A stretch of DNA of 64,000 nucleotides from DATKAB01 sp964542745. Lineage in GTDB: Bacteria; Eisenbacteria; RBG-16-71-46. Under the pieces are notes generated by a model. That model searched no databases, was not told the DNA's origin, and worked only from the letters and a program-made list of their open reading frames with translations. The stretch lies in assembly GCA_964542745.1 (NCBI GenBank), contig CAZIVR010000003.1, positions 1 through 64,000 on the forward strand, in the 5' to 3' direction. Each line of letters begins with the position of its first letter. The stretch's first letter is position 1. The position numbers and the translations under genes are program-made. Below are positions 1 through 9,912 of the stretch, piece after piece.

Positions 1-52
1 CGGAGGGTGGCCGCAGAGAGAAACTAGTGCCTTGAATCAGGGTCGTTCCATA

Positions 53-3000
53 TCAACGGACCTTCGTGAGGCGCCGAACCCAGGTGACGTCGCCGGCGCG
101 CACGCGCGCGAGGTAGACGCCGGGCGGCGCCTGCTCCCCGCCCGCGACCTTTCCGTCCCAGCGGAGCGTCCAGCGTCCCGCGCCGCGCACCGCCGCGCGC
201 GCGGCGCTCACCACCCGGCCCTGCAGGTCGAGCACCTCGAAGCGGACCGCGGCCGGCGCGGGGAGCGCCAGCTCGAGGCTCGCGCCCCCGGTGGTGGGAT
301 TGGGGCGCGGCGCCGAGAGCGCGAGCGCGGCGACGGCGCCCTCTCCCACGCCGGTCGTGCCGCCCGGCGCGCTGAAGGCGATGTCCGAGGCGTTGTCGGT
401 CTCGTCCGGCTCCGCGAGCTCGCCGAGCGTGTCGGCCACCGCCCGCAGCGAGTGCGCGCCCGCGGTGAACCCGCCCGGGAGCAGGGCCTGCACGCGCACG
501 CTGTCGAGCGCGGGCACCGCGCGCTCGCCCTCGGCGAGCGGCGCGCCGTCGAGCAGCAGCATCCAGCGCGTGCGCCGCGCCGGGAGCCGGCCCGCGTTGC
601 GGAGCCAGAAGGCCGCACCCGAGGGTTCGCCCGCCGCGACGTGGGCGCCGTTGGTCCCGACCGGCCCCGGCGAGAGGTCGCATTCGGGACGCAGGAACAC
701 CGAGGCCGAGTCCACGAGCCCGCCGGCGTCGGTGACGCGCAGGCGCACCACGTACCCCACGCCCTCCCCGTCCTCGAAGTCGGCGGTCACGAAGTCGGCG
801 CTGTCGGCGGTGAAGGTCGCGACCAGCGAGTCGGCGGTCGAGCGGCGCAGGAACACCGACCACAGGTGGCCGAGCGTCGCGCCCGCCTGCTCGGCGTCGG
901 TCGAGGCCGAGGCGAGCCGCAGCGTGTCGGGGGCGACGTAGAACGCGCTGTCGGCGGGCGCGCCGATCGCGGCCACCGGCGGGGTGTTGGGGGGGACCAC
1001 CACGCCCACGGTGCGGGTGGAGGCGTTGTTGGCTTCGTTCGTCTCGAACACCGTCCCGAGCGAATCGGCGCGCGCGCGCAGCACGTACGAGCCGGCCGCG
1101 GGGGCGATCCCGCTCACGCGCACCAGCGCGCTGTCGAGGGCCGCCACCACCGTGTCGCGCGCCGCGAGCTCGGTGGCGCCGAGCCTCAGCGACCAGCGCG
1201 AGATCGGCGCCGGAAGCCGGCCGAGGTTGCGCAGGTGGAAGCGGTACTCGACCGGCTGGCCCTCGACCGGCGGGTCGGGAAGCGTGGTGATCGCCGAAGG
1301 CGTGAGGTCCACCTCGGGCCACAGGTCCACGCTCGCGGTGTCGGCGAGGCCGCCCGGGTCGGTGACGATCAGGTGGATGCGGAAGAACACGCCGGTGCCG
1401 TCGTCGTGGTCCTCCCCGAGCAGCGAGGCGGTCGGGCCCGAGAACGTGAACCACGCCGGGTGGACGTGCACGTTGTGGTGCAGGTCCACGATCCACTGGT
1501 AGGTGAGCGAGCCCGACGGGGTCTGGCCGTCGGTGCCGGTCCCGGAAAGCGCCACGTTTTCGCCGTCGTGGAAGAAGTCGTCGGGCGGCGGCGACAGGAT
1601 CTGCGCGGTGGGCGGCGTGTTCACGGTCACCACCACCGTGCCGCCGCCGAAGTCGTCGAGCACCGAGCCGTTGATCTCGGAGAGCGTGAGGCCGATCCGG
1701 CCCCCGCCGGTCGCGAAGGGCCACGCCGCGGCCGAGACGCTCCCCAGCTCGACGCCGTTCTTGTGGACGTGCACCACGCCGACCGAGTCCACCCGGGCGC
1801 CGAACTGGTCGCCGGCGGCGAAGGTCACGCCGTTCACGCTGCCGCGGCCCACCCAGCCCTGCGAGGAGGCGTAGGTGTTCACGTTCACCTTCGACTGGTT
1901 GGCGTTGTAGGCCACCTCGATGTGGCCGCTCGACCACGTGGTGCCCTGCACCTTGAGCATCAGGTTCTGCTCGACCGCGGTGGGCGAGGCGGTCACGAAC
2001 TTGAAGTAGGCCTCCTGGTTCGAGCCGAACGTGCCGCCGTTCCACACGGTGGAGTTGGTGACCACCGACTGGGTGAGGGCGTTGGACGACACGTTGAGGC
2101 CGCTGGTCGCGTCCACCCACGGCGGACCGATCGGCCCGTTCGCGCGGTTGAAGTTGTCGAGCACCGGCGTGCTCGGGAACGCCGCGCCCGGCGCCTGCAC
2201 CGTGATCGTGATCGTCTCGATGTCGGTGCCGCCCCGGCCGTCGTTCACGGTGAGCTGGGCCACGAACGTGCCGGTCGTGGTGTAGAGGTGCGTGGGGTTG
2301 GCCGCGGTCGAGCTGCCGCCGTCGCCGAACTGCCAGGCGTAGGTGATCGGGTCGTTGTCGGGATCGAACGAGCCGAGGCTCGAAAAGCTCACGTTGAGCG
2401 GCACCGCCCCGATCTGCGGCGTCGCGGAGACCGCGGCCACCGGCGGGTTGTTGCCGCCCGAGGGCCCGGTGTACCGGATGCGCCGCACCTGCGAGGCGTT
2501 GATCGCGACGTAGTGGACGTCGCCGGTCACGGGATGCGCCGCGAAATCCACCGGTCCGTCCGCCGCGGTCGCGAAATCCAGCACCTGCGTCAGGTTGTCG
2601 TTGACGTCCACCACCGCCACCCGGATCCAGTTCTGTCCGTAGTCGGCGTAGAAGTACTGGTTGCGGTAGGGCAGCGGGTACGAGGTCGCGGTGTAGAACA
2701 CGCCGCCGGTGGAGGTGATGCCCGTGATCCCGGACGGGATGCTGAGGGAAGCGTTGCTGTGGTGCCACTGCGAGAGCGGCCCGGTGGCGGTGGCCGGGTT
2801 GGCCGGCGTGCCGATCGTGCCGCACCCGTGGTGCGCGGGGCTCGCGGCCTGGTAGCCGGACTGGGCCCCGACGCCCTCGTAGCAGGGCCAGCCGAAGTTG
2901 AGCCCCCCCACCCGCGCGACGTTGGTCTCCTCGTAGGTGCTCCAGCCCACCTCGCCGATGTAGAGCGTGCCCGGGCTGCCCGCGGCCGGGTCGGTCGAGC

Positions 3001-3838
3001 CGGTGCCCGGGCGCACGCAGAAGCGGTACGGGTTGCGCACGCCGTAGCACCACACCTTGGACTGGGCCGCGGTGAGGTCGACGGTCGCGTAGGGGTTGCT
3101 CGCGTAGCCGTGGCCGTTGGCCGGGTTGAGGCGCAGGATCTTCCCCGCGAGGCTGCCGATGTACTGGGCGCGGAACGCCCCGATGTCCTCGTAGGGATCG
3201 GTCTTCCCGGCGCCGAACGCTCCCGCGTCCTGACCGCCCGAGTCCACGCTGTTGAACTGCGCGCCGTCGCCCGAGGCCACGAGCAGGCTGCCGTCGCGGC
3301 CCCAGCGCAGCGCGCCGATCGTGTGGGACGGCGAGGCCGACACCGGCCCCGAAGTCCACGTGTGGCCGAACAGGATCGCGCGGGAGGAGGCGATCACGCT
3401 CGCCGAGTCGGTGAAGTTCACCTGGTAGCGGGTGAGCCGCGCGAAGGCGTCGTTGTTGGTCTCGGTGCCGTTCGAGTCCGGGTCCACCGTGTACAGCAGG
3501 TACAGGTAGTGGTTGACGTAGTAGTTGGGGTCCACGGCGATCCCGAGCAGCCCGCGGTCGTTGGCGTTCAGAACCTCGTTCTCGATCGAGACCGTGGGGT
3601 TGGCCTGGCGCACGCCGTTGCGCACCTCGTAGACGCGCCCGCGCTTCTCCGTCACGAAGAAGCGCCCGTCGGGAAGGAACGCGATCGCGGTCGGAACGGT
3701 GAGGCCCGCCCCCGGAGCGGCGTCCTCCACCGCGAAGTTGGCGGGGACGACGGGCACGGCGGCCGACGGCGCCGCGGCGGCGCAGGCGAACAGCACGGCG
3801 TGGACGACCGCGTCACGAAGACGACGGGGGCGGCGCAT
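53..3838 (-). CDS. Secreted PQQ-type sugar dehydrogenase-like propeller protein with PKD, CARDB-like and sorting-like C-terminal domains
   Basis: The 1261-residue product begins with a short signal peptide. Residues ~35-460 are a glucose/sorbosone dehydrogenase-type six-bladed propeller, marked by the YGVRNPYRF segment, GWPCYEG and GRDGSLLVASGDG. A PKD domain (~460-545, with FDPDNDPITYAWQFGDG), a jelly-roll-like segment (~555-730), and two successive modules made of an Ig-like unit plus a CARDB-like unit (~745-965 and ~970-1170) follow. The last ~80 residues are a FlgD-like/type A sorting-like domain (APRPNPTTGG, VLDLQGRVV, PGVYLARVRAG). The family usually oxidises sugars with PQQ, but no substrate can be assigned and the role may be non-catalytic. 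It follows a close paralogue on the same strand with 66 nt between, so co-transcription is likely. The second Ig/CARDB module is absent from that paralogue. Confidence 0.9.
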   Translation of the reverse strand: MRRPRRLRDAVVHAVLFACAAAAPSAAVPVVPANFAVEDAAPGAGLTVPTAIAFLPDGRFFVTEKRGRVYEVRNGVRQANPTVSIENEVLNANDRGLLGIAVDPNYYVNHYLYLLYTVDPDSNGTETNNDAFARLTRYQVNFTDSASVIASSRAILFGHTWTSGPVSASPSHTIGALRWGRDGSLLVASGDGAQFNSVDSGGQDAGAFGAGKTDPYEDIGAFRAQYIGSLAGKILRLNPANGHGYASNPYATVDLTAAQSKVWCYGVRNPYRFCVRPGTGSTDPAAGSPGTLYIGEVGWSTYEETNVARVGGLNFGWPCYEGVGAQSGYQAASPAHHGCGTIGTPANPATATGPLSQWHHSNASLSIPSGITGITSTGGVFYTATSYPLPYRNQYFYADYGQNWIRVAVVDVNDNLTQVLDFATAADGPVDFAAHPVTGDVHYVAINASQVRRIRYTGPSGGNNPPVAAVSATPQIGAVPLNVSFSSLGSFDPDNDPITYAWQFGDGGSSTAANPTHLYTTTGTFVAQLTVNDGRGGTDIETITITVQAPGAAFPSTPVLDNFNRANGPIGPPWVDATSGLNVSSNALTQSVVTNSTVWNGGTFGSNQEAYFKFVTASPTAVEQNLMLKVQGTTWSSGHIEVAYNANQSKVNVNTYASSQGWVGRGSVNGVTFAAGDQFGARVDSVGVVHVHKNGVELGSVSAAAWPFATGGGRIGLTLSEINGSVLDDFGGGTVVVTVNTPPTAQILSPPPDDFFHDGENVALSGTGTDGQTPSGSLTYQWIVDLHHNVHVHPAWFTFSGPTASLLGEDHDDGTGVFFRIHLIVTDPGGLADTASVDLWPEVDLTPSAITTLPDPPVEGQPVEYRFHLRNLGRLPAPISRWSLRLGATELAARDTVVAALDSALVRVSGIAPAAGSYVLRARADSLGTVFETNEANNASTRTVGVVVPPNTPPVAAIGAPADSAFYVAPDTLRLASASTDAEQAGATLGHLWSVFLRRSTADSLVATFTADSADFVTADFEDGEGVGYVVRLRVTDAGGLVDSASVFLRPECDLSPGPVGTNGAHVAAGEPSGAAFWLRNAGRLPARRTRWMLLLDGAPLAEGERAVPALDSVRVQALLPGGFTAGAHSLRAVADTLGELAEPDETDNASDIAFSAPGGTTGVGEGAVAALALSAPRPNPTTGGASLELALPAPAAVRFEVLDLQGRVVSAARAAVRGAGRWTLRWDGKVAGGEQAPPGVYLARVRAGDVTWVRRLTKVR

Positions 3839-3904
3839 GGAGGATCCTCGGCTCGAGTCTTCGGGACGGCCGCGAGACGAGGCGGCGCGCCGCGAGAGAT
3901 GATA

Positions 3905-6900
3905 TCAGCGAATCAGCGCGATCCTCCGGACGAATTCGCGGCCGCCCGTGCGTACGCGGGCCAGGTAGAGCCCCGGGGCCGCGGGTGCCCCGCCCGCATC
4001 CCGCCCGTTCCAGCGCAGCGTCCACCGGCCCGCCGGGTAGTGGCGGTCGGACGCCGTGGCGACGACCCGGCCCTGCACGTCGAGCACCTCGAACGAGACG
4101 TCGCCGCCGGCCGGGAGATCGAGGGCGAACGCGGCCCCCGAGCGCGTCGGGTTGGGCCGCGGCGCCGAAAGCGCGAGCGCCACGGGCGCCCCGGCGCCGA
4201 CCCCGGTGGTCGCTCCGGGCACGGTGAGCGCCTGCACGCGCACGTTGTTGGTCTCGTCGGTCTCGACCAGCGTGCCCAGCGAGTCCACCACCAGGCGCAG
4301 CTCGTGGTCGCCCGGCGCGAGGGTGCCGCCCGGGACCACGAAGTGGATCGTGAGGCTGTCGAGCGGCGCCACCAGCGTGTCGCCCGCGGCGAACGGCGCG
4401 CCGTCGAGCAGCAGCTCCCAGCGCGAGACGTGCGCGAGCATCGAGCCGGCGTTGCGGATCCGGAACGAGAATTCGCTCGGGAGCGCGGGGTCGCGGTGGC
4501 CGGCGTTGGTGGAGATCGCCGAGGGCGAGAGGTCGGCCTCGGGGAACACGTTCACGCTGGTCGTGTCCTTGAGCCCGCCCGAGTCGGTGACGATGAGCCG
4601 CGCCTCGTACCACACCCCCGAGCCGTCGTCGTGATCCTCGGTCTCGAACTCCACCTCGGGGCCCTGCAGGGTGATCGCGAGGTGCAGGTGGGTGTTGTGG
4701 TGCAGGAAGATGTCCCACTGGTAGGCGAGGCTGTCGGCGGGCTCGTCCTCGTCGAAACCCGACGCCATGAAATGCAGGGTGTCGGGCACCGTGTAGAACG
4801 TGCTGTCCGCGGGCGACAGGATGCTCGCGACCGGCGGGTGGTTCACCGCGAACACCACGTTGCCGCCGCCGAAGTCGTCGAGGCTGCCACGGTTCACCAT
4901 GTCGAGCGTGAGCCCGATGCGCCCGCCGCTCGCCACGAACGGCCAGCCCACCAGGGTGCGGGTGCCGAGCTTGGTGGAATTCTTGTAGACCTCGACCTGC
5001 CCGTTGCCGTACGCGCGGCAGCCGAGCCGGTCGCCCGGCGCGAAGGTGGCCGGGATCGGCGCGCCATGCGCGAGCCAGCCGGTGCCCGGGTCGTAGGTGC
5101 CCACCGCGATCTCGTCCAGCACGTCGTCGAAGCGGATCTCGATGTGCGCGGTGTTGCTGGTGGTGCCCTGCGCCTTGAGCACGAGATCCCGCTCCGGGGC
5201 CGGGCTCCCGCTGATGGTCTTGATCGTGACGTAGGCCTCCTGGTCCGGGCCGAACACCGCGCCGTTCCAGATCGGGAACCCGTAGCCGGAGGTCTGGACC
5301 AGGGCGTTGTTCGAGACCGAGAGCCCGGCCACGTCGGCCACCCACGGCGAACCGAGCGGACCGTTGGCGCGATTGAAGTCGTCGAGCACCGGCGTCGAGG
5401 GGAACGAGGTGAGCGGGTTCACGAGCACAGGTACGGTGTCGCGCCCCTCGCCTCCCCGGCCGTCACTCACCACCAGGATCGCCAGGTAGCTCCCCGCCTG
5501 CGTGTACGAGTGGATGGGATTGGCGACCGTGGCGCCGTTCCCGTCCCCGAACAGCCAGGTGTGGGTGAGCGAGTCGTTGTCGGCGTCGAAGGAGCTGGCG
5601 CCGTTGAACTGCACGTCGAGGGGGGCGGGCCCGCTGGTGGGACTCCCGGTCGCGATGGCGGTGGGCGCGGTGTTGCCGCCGATCGAGCCGGTGTAGCGGA
5701 TGCGGCGGATCTGCCCCGTGAAGATCGAGGAGTAGAGGATGTTGCCGGTCCCGGGCTCGCGCGCGAAGTCCACCGGGCCGTCCATCGAGGTGCCGAAGGA
5801 GACGAACGAGGTCCACGCGTCGAGCGGCGTCATGGTGGCCATGCGCACCCAGCTCTGCCCGTAGTCGCCGTGGAAGTAGCGCCCGCGGTAGGGCGCCGGG
5901 TACAGGGTGTCCGAGTAGAAGATGCCGCCCACCGAGGCGTTGCCGAGGAAGCCGGGCGGGTTCCCGGCGTAGTCGAGGCGGTGGTGCCACGCGGCGATGG
6001 GCGCGCTCGCGGGGGAGGGATTGTTGGGCGTGATCCCGATCGAGTCGCAGCCCGAGTGCGTGGGGTTGAGCGGCCAGTACTCGTACTGCTGGACCGGGCC
6101 CTCGTAGCACGGCCAGCCCGCGTTGAACGCCGGGCCGGTGATGACGTCCCACTCCTCCCAGTCGTTCCAGCCCACGTCGCCGAGGTAGATGGAGCCCGGG
6201 TCGCCGTCGGCGGGATTCGTGCTGCCCGATCCCGGGCGCACCGTGAAGCGGAACGGGTTGCGGAACCCGTAGGCCCACACGCGGGAGCGCACCGACGCGG
6301 GGTCGCCGTCGTAGAACGGGTTGCTCGAATAGCCGTGGCCGTTCGCCGGATTGATGCGAAGCACCTTGCCGCACAGGCTCTTGATGAACTGCGAGCGGTA
6401 GGAGCCGATGTTCTCGGACGGATCGGTGCGCCCGGGCAGGAACGCGTTGGGCTGGAGGCCGCCGGCGTCGGGGCCCACGGTGAAGTCCGATCCGTCACCG
6501 GTCGAGATGAGCAGGCTGCCGTCGGTGCCGAAGCGCGCGCAGCCCACCGTGTGCGATCCGGAGGCGATGAGCGGCCCGTTGCTCCACTGCGAGCCGAACA
6601 GGATGGTGCGCGACGAGGGGACCAGCACGTTCGAATCGGCGAAGCTCACCTGGTAGCGCGTGAGCCGCCCCCACGCTTCGATCTCGTCCTCGACGTTGTC
6701 GGAATCGGGGTCCACGGTGTAGAGGAAGTACACGAGGTGGTTGACGAGGTAGTTGGGGTCCACGGCGATGCTCATGAGCCCGCGGTCGTACGAGTCGAGC
6801 ACTTCGGAATCCCGCTGCCACAACGGCACCGGGTGCTTGACCCCGTTCTTCACCGACCACACGCGGCCGCGCTTCTCGCCGACCAGCACCCGGCCGTCGG

Positions 6901-7120
6901 GGAGCGGGGCGATGCAGGTGGGCACCACGAACCCGGCGCCGGGAGCGATGTCCTCGACCACGAAGTCGGTGGGAACCGAGGGCGCCGCGCCCGCACCGGG
7001 CGGCGCGGCGAGCGCGAGCGCGAACGCGGCCGGCGCAAACCACGCGGACGCCGCGGCGGTCCACGGCGAGGGGAGCCGAAAGCGATGCGGCGCTGGCGTG
7101 CTTCGCGAGATGCGGATCAA
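3905..7120 (-). CDS. Secreted PQQ-type sugar dehydrogenase-like protein, tandem paralogue
   Basis: The frame stays open to 7429, but that part is Arg/Pro-rich and crosses the divergent gene. I place the start at a TTG at 7120, preceded by GGAG five bases upstream and followed by a plausible signal peptide ending near GAGAAP. This gives 1071 residues: GSDH-type propeller (YGFRNPFRFTVRP, GWPCYEG), PKD (FDADNDSLTHTWLFGDG), jelly-roll-like segment, one Ig-like plus one CARDB-like module, and a FlgD-like C-terminal domain (APRPNPTRSG, VLDVQGRVV, PGLYLARVRTGG). It is extracellular or cell-surface by inference. It resembles the gene downstream along nearly its whole length, which points to tandem duplication. 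The function is certain only to the level of family; the start is less sure than the rest. Confidence 0.88.
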   Translation of the reverse strand: MIRISRSTPAPHRFRLPSPWTAAASAWFAPAAFALALAAPPGAGAAPSVPTDFVVEDIAPGAGFVVPTCIAPLPDGRVLVGEKRGRVWSVKNGVKHPVPLWQRDSEVLDSYDRGLMSIAVDPNYLVNHLVYFLYTVDPDSDNVEDEIEAWGRLTRYQVSFADSNVLVPSSRTILFGSQWSNGPLIASGSHTVGCARFGTDGSLLISTGDGSDFTVGPDAGGLQPNAFLPGRTDPSENIGSYRSQFIKSLCGKVLRINPANGHGYSSNPFYDGDPASVRSRVWAYGFRNPFRFTVRPGSGSTNPADGDPGSIYLGDVGWNDWEEWDVITGPAFNAGWPCYEGPVQQYEYWPLNPTHSGCDSIGITPNNPSPASAPIAAWHHRLDYAGNPPGFLGNASVGGIFYSDTLYPAPYRGRYFHGDYGQSWVRMATMTPLDAWTSFVSFGTSMDGPVDFAREPGTGNILYSSIFTGQIRRIRYTGSIGGNTAPTAIATGSPTSGPAPLDVQFNGASSFDADNDSLTHTWLFGDGNGATVANPIHSYTQAGSYLAILVVSDGRGGEGRDTVPVLVNPLTSFPSTPVLDDFNRANGPLGSPWVADVAGLSVSNNALVQTSGYGFPIWNGAVFGPDQEAYVTIKTISGSPAPERDLVLKAQGTTSNTAHIEIRFDDVLDEIAVGTYDPGTGWLAHGAPIPATFAPGDRLGCRAYGNGQVEVYKNSTKLGTRTLVGWPFVASGGRIGLTLDMVNRGSLDDFGGGNVVFAVNHPPVASILSPADSTFYTVPDTLHFMASGFDEDEPADSLAYQWDIFLHHNTHLHLAITLQGPEVEFETEDHDDGSGVWYEARLIVTDSGGLKDTTSVNVFPEADLSPSAISTNAGHRDPALPSEFSFRIRNAGSMLAHVSRWELLLDGAPFAAGDTLVAPLDSLTIHFVVPGGTLAPGDHELRLVVDSLGTLVETDETNNVRVQALTVPGATTGVGAGAPVALALSAPRPNPTRSGAAFALDLPAGGDVSFEVLDVQGRVVATASDRHYPAGRWTLRWNGRDAGGAPAAPGLYLARVRTGGREFVRRIALIR

Positions 7121-7257
7121 GGAGGCTCCGGTGGCTTGCGGGCGTCGTGGGGTACGACCGGCCCAGCGGAATGACGAGGATGCTACGGGGTCGCGGTGGC
7201 ATCCCACAAGCCCCGGCGGCGAACTTCGGGGCGGGTCCCCCCGCGAGTGGCGAATCG

Positions 7258-7272
7258 CGTGCACAATGCACG
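7258..7272. promoter_or_regulatory. Perfect 6-3-6 palindrome in divergent intergenic region
   Basis: CGTGCA-CAA-TGCACG lies between the divergent genes starting at 7120 (minus) and 7411 (plus). Other short inverted repeats follow in the next 100 bases. The symmetry is seen directly; a role as an operator is a guess. Confidence 0.3.
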
Positions 7273-7410
7273 GGAACGCGGGCCGGGCCCGGTGTTCCGC
7301 TCGGGCACGAACCCGAGCGCGTGCGCGTTGCACGCACGCGGGCCGCGGGCCCGGAGCCCGGGGCGGGCGGCCGCGGTGAGCGCCGCGAGGGCGATCCGGG
7401 GAGACCGCGA

Positions 7411-8349
7411 ATGACGGGTTGCCTGCCACGCGTGCTGGGAGTGATGACCGCGGGCATGGGCCTGGCCGCGGCCGGCGTCTGGCTCGCGATCGCGCTCTCC
7501 CCCGATCGCGACCCCCATCGCGCGATCGCGCGCCGCGCCTCCCGCGTGGCCACCGTGGAACGCGCGTCCGCCCCCGAACTCGGCCGGCGCGTCGAGCGCT
7601 GGCGGATCGTCACCGCCGCGGGCGACACGCTCTCCGCCTTGTGGCGCGGCGCGCCACCCGGCGTCTCGCGCGCATGGACCGTCGTGCTGCTCGGCGGGAT
7701 CGGCACGGACGATCGCGCGGCGCTGGTGGTGCCCGCGGAAACACCGGCCAACGTGCTCGCGATGCGCTGGCCGTGGCGCGGCCCGAAGCGCATGGGGGTC
7801 GCGCGATTCCTCGCCGCGATCCCGGCGATCCGCGAGGCGCTGCTGCGCGCCCCGGGCGTGCTCGCGGCGGGCGCCGAGGCCGCCGCGCGCGCCCCCGAGG
7901 CGGACGCCGGCCGCATCGCGCTCCTCGGCGCGAGTCTCGGCTCCGCTCCGGCGATCGCCGCCGCGCGGCTGGTCCCGGATTCGGTCGCGATCCTGGTGCT
8001 GGATGGGGGCGCCGATCTCCGCCACCTGCTGCGCCACGAGCTGGGCCGCCAGCGCGTGAACGCGCGCGTGGCCGGCCCGGCCGCGCGATTCGCCGCCTGG
8101 CTGGTCGGCCCGCTCGAGCCGCGGCGCCACGCGGAAGCCCTGCGCGGGCATCGCGTGCTGTTCCTGAACGCGCGGCGCGACGAGCGCCTGCCGGAGGGAA
8201 GCGCCGGGCGGCTGCACGCGCTCTTCCCCGGAGCCCGCGTGGTGTGGCGCGACGCGCCCCACGTGCGGCCCGGGCAGGTCGAGGAGATCGCCGGGATCGC
8301 GGCCCGGGCGGTCGAATGGCTCGAGGAAGCGCCGCGCCCGCGCCGCTAG
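7411..8349 (+). CDS. Alpha/beta hydrolase-fold protein, membrane-anchored or exported
   Basis: The product has 312 residues. An ATG start at 7411 with GGGGAG about seven bases upstream is preferred to an in-frame start at 7147 that would add an 88-residue Arg/Gly-rich stretch. Residues ~9-30 form a single hydrophobic segment, a signal anchor or signal peptide. The nucleophile elbow GASLGS is near residue 175, an acid is possible near LNARRDERLP, and the likely catalytic histidine is in APHVRPG near residue 285. This fits an alpha/beta hydrolase of the dienelactone hydrolase/esterase type; the substrate is unknown. It is convergent with the DASS transporter gene, the two stop codons sharing the bases CTAG. 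Confidence 0.8.
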   Translation: MTGCLPRVLGVMTAGMGLAAAGVWLAIALSPDRDPHRAIARRASRVATVERASAPELGRRVERWRIVTAAGDTLSALWRGAPPGVSRAWTVVLLGGIGTDDRAALVVPAETPANVLAMRWPWRGPKRMGVARFLAAIPAIREALLRAPGVLAAGAEAAARAPEADAGRIALLGASLGSAPAIAAARLVPDSVAILVLDGGADLRHLLRHELGRQRVNARVAGPAARFAAWLVGPLEPRRHAEALRGHRVLFLNARRDERLPEGSAGRLHALFPGARVVWRDAPHVRPGQVEEIAGIAARAVEWLEEAPRPRR

Positions 8350-9905
8350 CCGACCCAGGTCACCCAGGCCGAGACCAGCAGCACGCCCGCGAGGTCCAGC
8401 AGCGCCCCATAGCGCACCATCTCGATCATGCGCACCCGCCCGGTGGCGTAGACCAGCGCGTTGGGCGGGGTCGAGACCGGCAGCATGAAGCCGAACGAGC
8501 ACCCCACGGTGGCGGCGAGGGCCGGCTTCACCGGATCCACGCCCGCGGCCTGCGCGAGCGCGAGCACCACCGGAACCACCAGCGCCGCGCTCGCGGTGTT
8601 GCTGGTCATCTCGCTCACCACCACGCCCATCAGGGTGGCCGAGAGCACGATGCCGAAGGTTCCCTCGACCGGCATCACCGAGAAGATCGCCTCGCCCACG
8701 GCGCGCGCGAGCCCCGAGTCGAACATCATCGCGCCGAGCGAGAGCCCGCCGCCGAACAGCAGCAGCGTGCTCCAGTCCACGCGCCGGAAGGACCCCACGT
8801 CGAGGATGCGCGCGTGACGGCCCGCCCCGCTCGGGAGCAGGAACAGCGCGAGCGCTCCGATCATGGGCGCCACCGGCTCGGGCACGCGCGCCTGCCATGC
8901 CTTGAGCCACGGCGCGCCGCCGAGCGGCGTGCCGGCGAGGATCCCGGGAGCGATCCAGAGGAAGATCACCGCGACGTACACGGGAATCAGCGTGCGCTCG
9001 GCGAGCGACCACGCGCGCGGAGGCGCGGCGGGCTCCGCCGGGGCCGGCGTGACCCGCGGCGGGGTATCGCGCGGCGGCGCCGCGGGTCCGGCGGCCGCCC
9101 CGGTTCCGAGCCGCCCCGCCACGACGTGGAGCCACGCCGCGCTCAGGAGCGTCGCCAGCACCGCGAGCGGCGCAAAACGGACGGTCCATTCGGCGAAGCT
9201 CGGCCGCGATCCGGTGACCTGCTCGAGCAGCCGGAGCCCGATCAGGTTGGGCGCGGTGCCGACCGGCGTGGCGAGGCCGCCCAGCGAGGGCGCGTAGGCG
9301 GTCATCAGGAGCGTCGCCACCAGCAGGCGGCGCGAGCCGGCGCGGGCCGCGGTGAGCGCCAGCGGCAGCAGCATCACCGTGGTGGCGGTGTTGTTGACCC
9401 ACGCCGAGATCAGGCAGCCGAGCAGCGCCACCACCCACAGCAGCCGCGCCGGCCGCCCGGCGACGCCGCGGGCCGCGAGCACGCCGTGGGCGAGCCGGGC
9501 GTTCAGCCCGTGACGGTCGGCCGCGTCGGTGAGCAGGAAGGTCCCGAAGAACAGGAACACGATCGGGTCGCCGAACCCGCCGAAGGCGCCCTTCGCGTCG
9601 GTCACGCCGAGCAGGACGCCGAGCACCGGGATGAGGAGCGCCGTGACCGCCACCGGGAGCGCCTCGCTCACCCACAGCCCGGCGGCCGCGACCAGCACCA
9701 CCAAGGTGCGGTGCGCGGCCGGCGGAAGCCCGGGGATCGGCGCGAGCGCCACGACCGCCGCGACCAGCGCCACGACCAGCACCGCGACCGGGCGCGTCCG
9801 CGCGCCGGAGTCCTCGGGGCCGATCCCGGGCGCTTCGCGCGGCTCGACTCCCGGGGAGGCGGCCGGGCTCCGCCCGGGATCGGCGCGCTCGCGGGGCGTC
9901 TTCAA
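8346..9905 (-). CDS. DASS/SLC13-family anion:sodium symporter
   Basis: This is a polytopic membrane protein of 519 residues with a ~38-residue Pro/Arg-rich cytoplasmic N-terminus. It carries both signature substrate/sodium motifs of the divalent anion:sodium symporter family: VNNTATTVM near residue 170 and EMTSNTASAA near residue 430. The family imports dicarboxylates, sulfate or phosphate with sodium; the substrate cannot be told from the sequence. It starts 7 nt after the stop of the GT39-like gene and is probably the last gene of the mqnC-led transcription unit. Confidence 0.9.
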   Translation of the reverse strand: MKTPRERADPGRSPAASPGVEPREAPGIGPEDSGARTRPVAVLVVALVAAVVALAPIPGLPPAAHRTLVVLVAAAGLWVSEALPVAVTALLIPVLGVLLGVTDAKGAFGGFGDPIVFLFFGTFLLTDAADRHGLNARLAHGVLAARGVAGRPARLLWVVALLGCLISAWVNNTATTVMLLPLALTAARAGSRRLLVATLLMTAYAPSLGGLATPVGTAPNLIGLRLLEQVTGSRPSFAEWTVRFAPLAVLATLLSAAWLHVVAGRLGTGAAAGPAAPPRDTPPRVTPAPAEPAAPPRAWSLAERTLIPVYVAVIFLWIAPGILAGTPLGGAPWLKAWQARVPEPVAPMIGALALFLLPSGAGRHARILDVGSFRRVDWSTLLLFGGGLSLGAMMFDSGLARAVGEAIFSVMPVEGTFGIVLSATLMGVVVSEMTSNTASAALVVPVVLALAQAAGVDPVKPALAATVGCSFGFMLPVSTPPNALVYATGRVRMIEMVRYGALLDLAGVLLVSAWVTWVG

Positions 9906-9912
9906 GCGAAGC

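Noticed and set aside
32..7174. Plus-strand open frame of 2380 codons
   Set aside because: It is antisense to two clear propeller genes, is mainly Arg/Gly/His/Val and lacks any fold; long antisense frames are expected at this GC content.
7147..7410. Upstream start for the alpha/beta hydrolase
   Set aside because: It adds an 88-residue Arg/Gly-rich segment before a normal signal segment, and the ATG at 7411 has a good ribosome site.
7121..7429. N-terminal extension of the second propeller protein
   Set aside because: The extra 103 residues are Arg/Pro-rich, hide the signal peptide and overlap the divergent gene's start.
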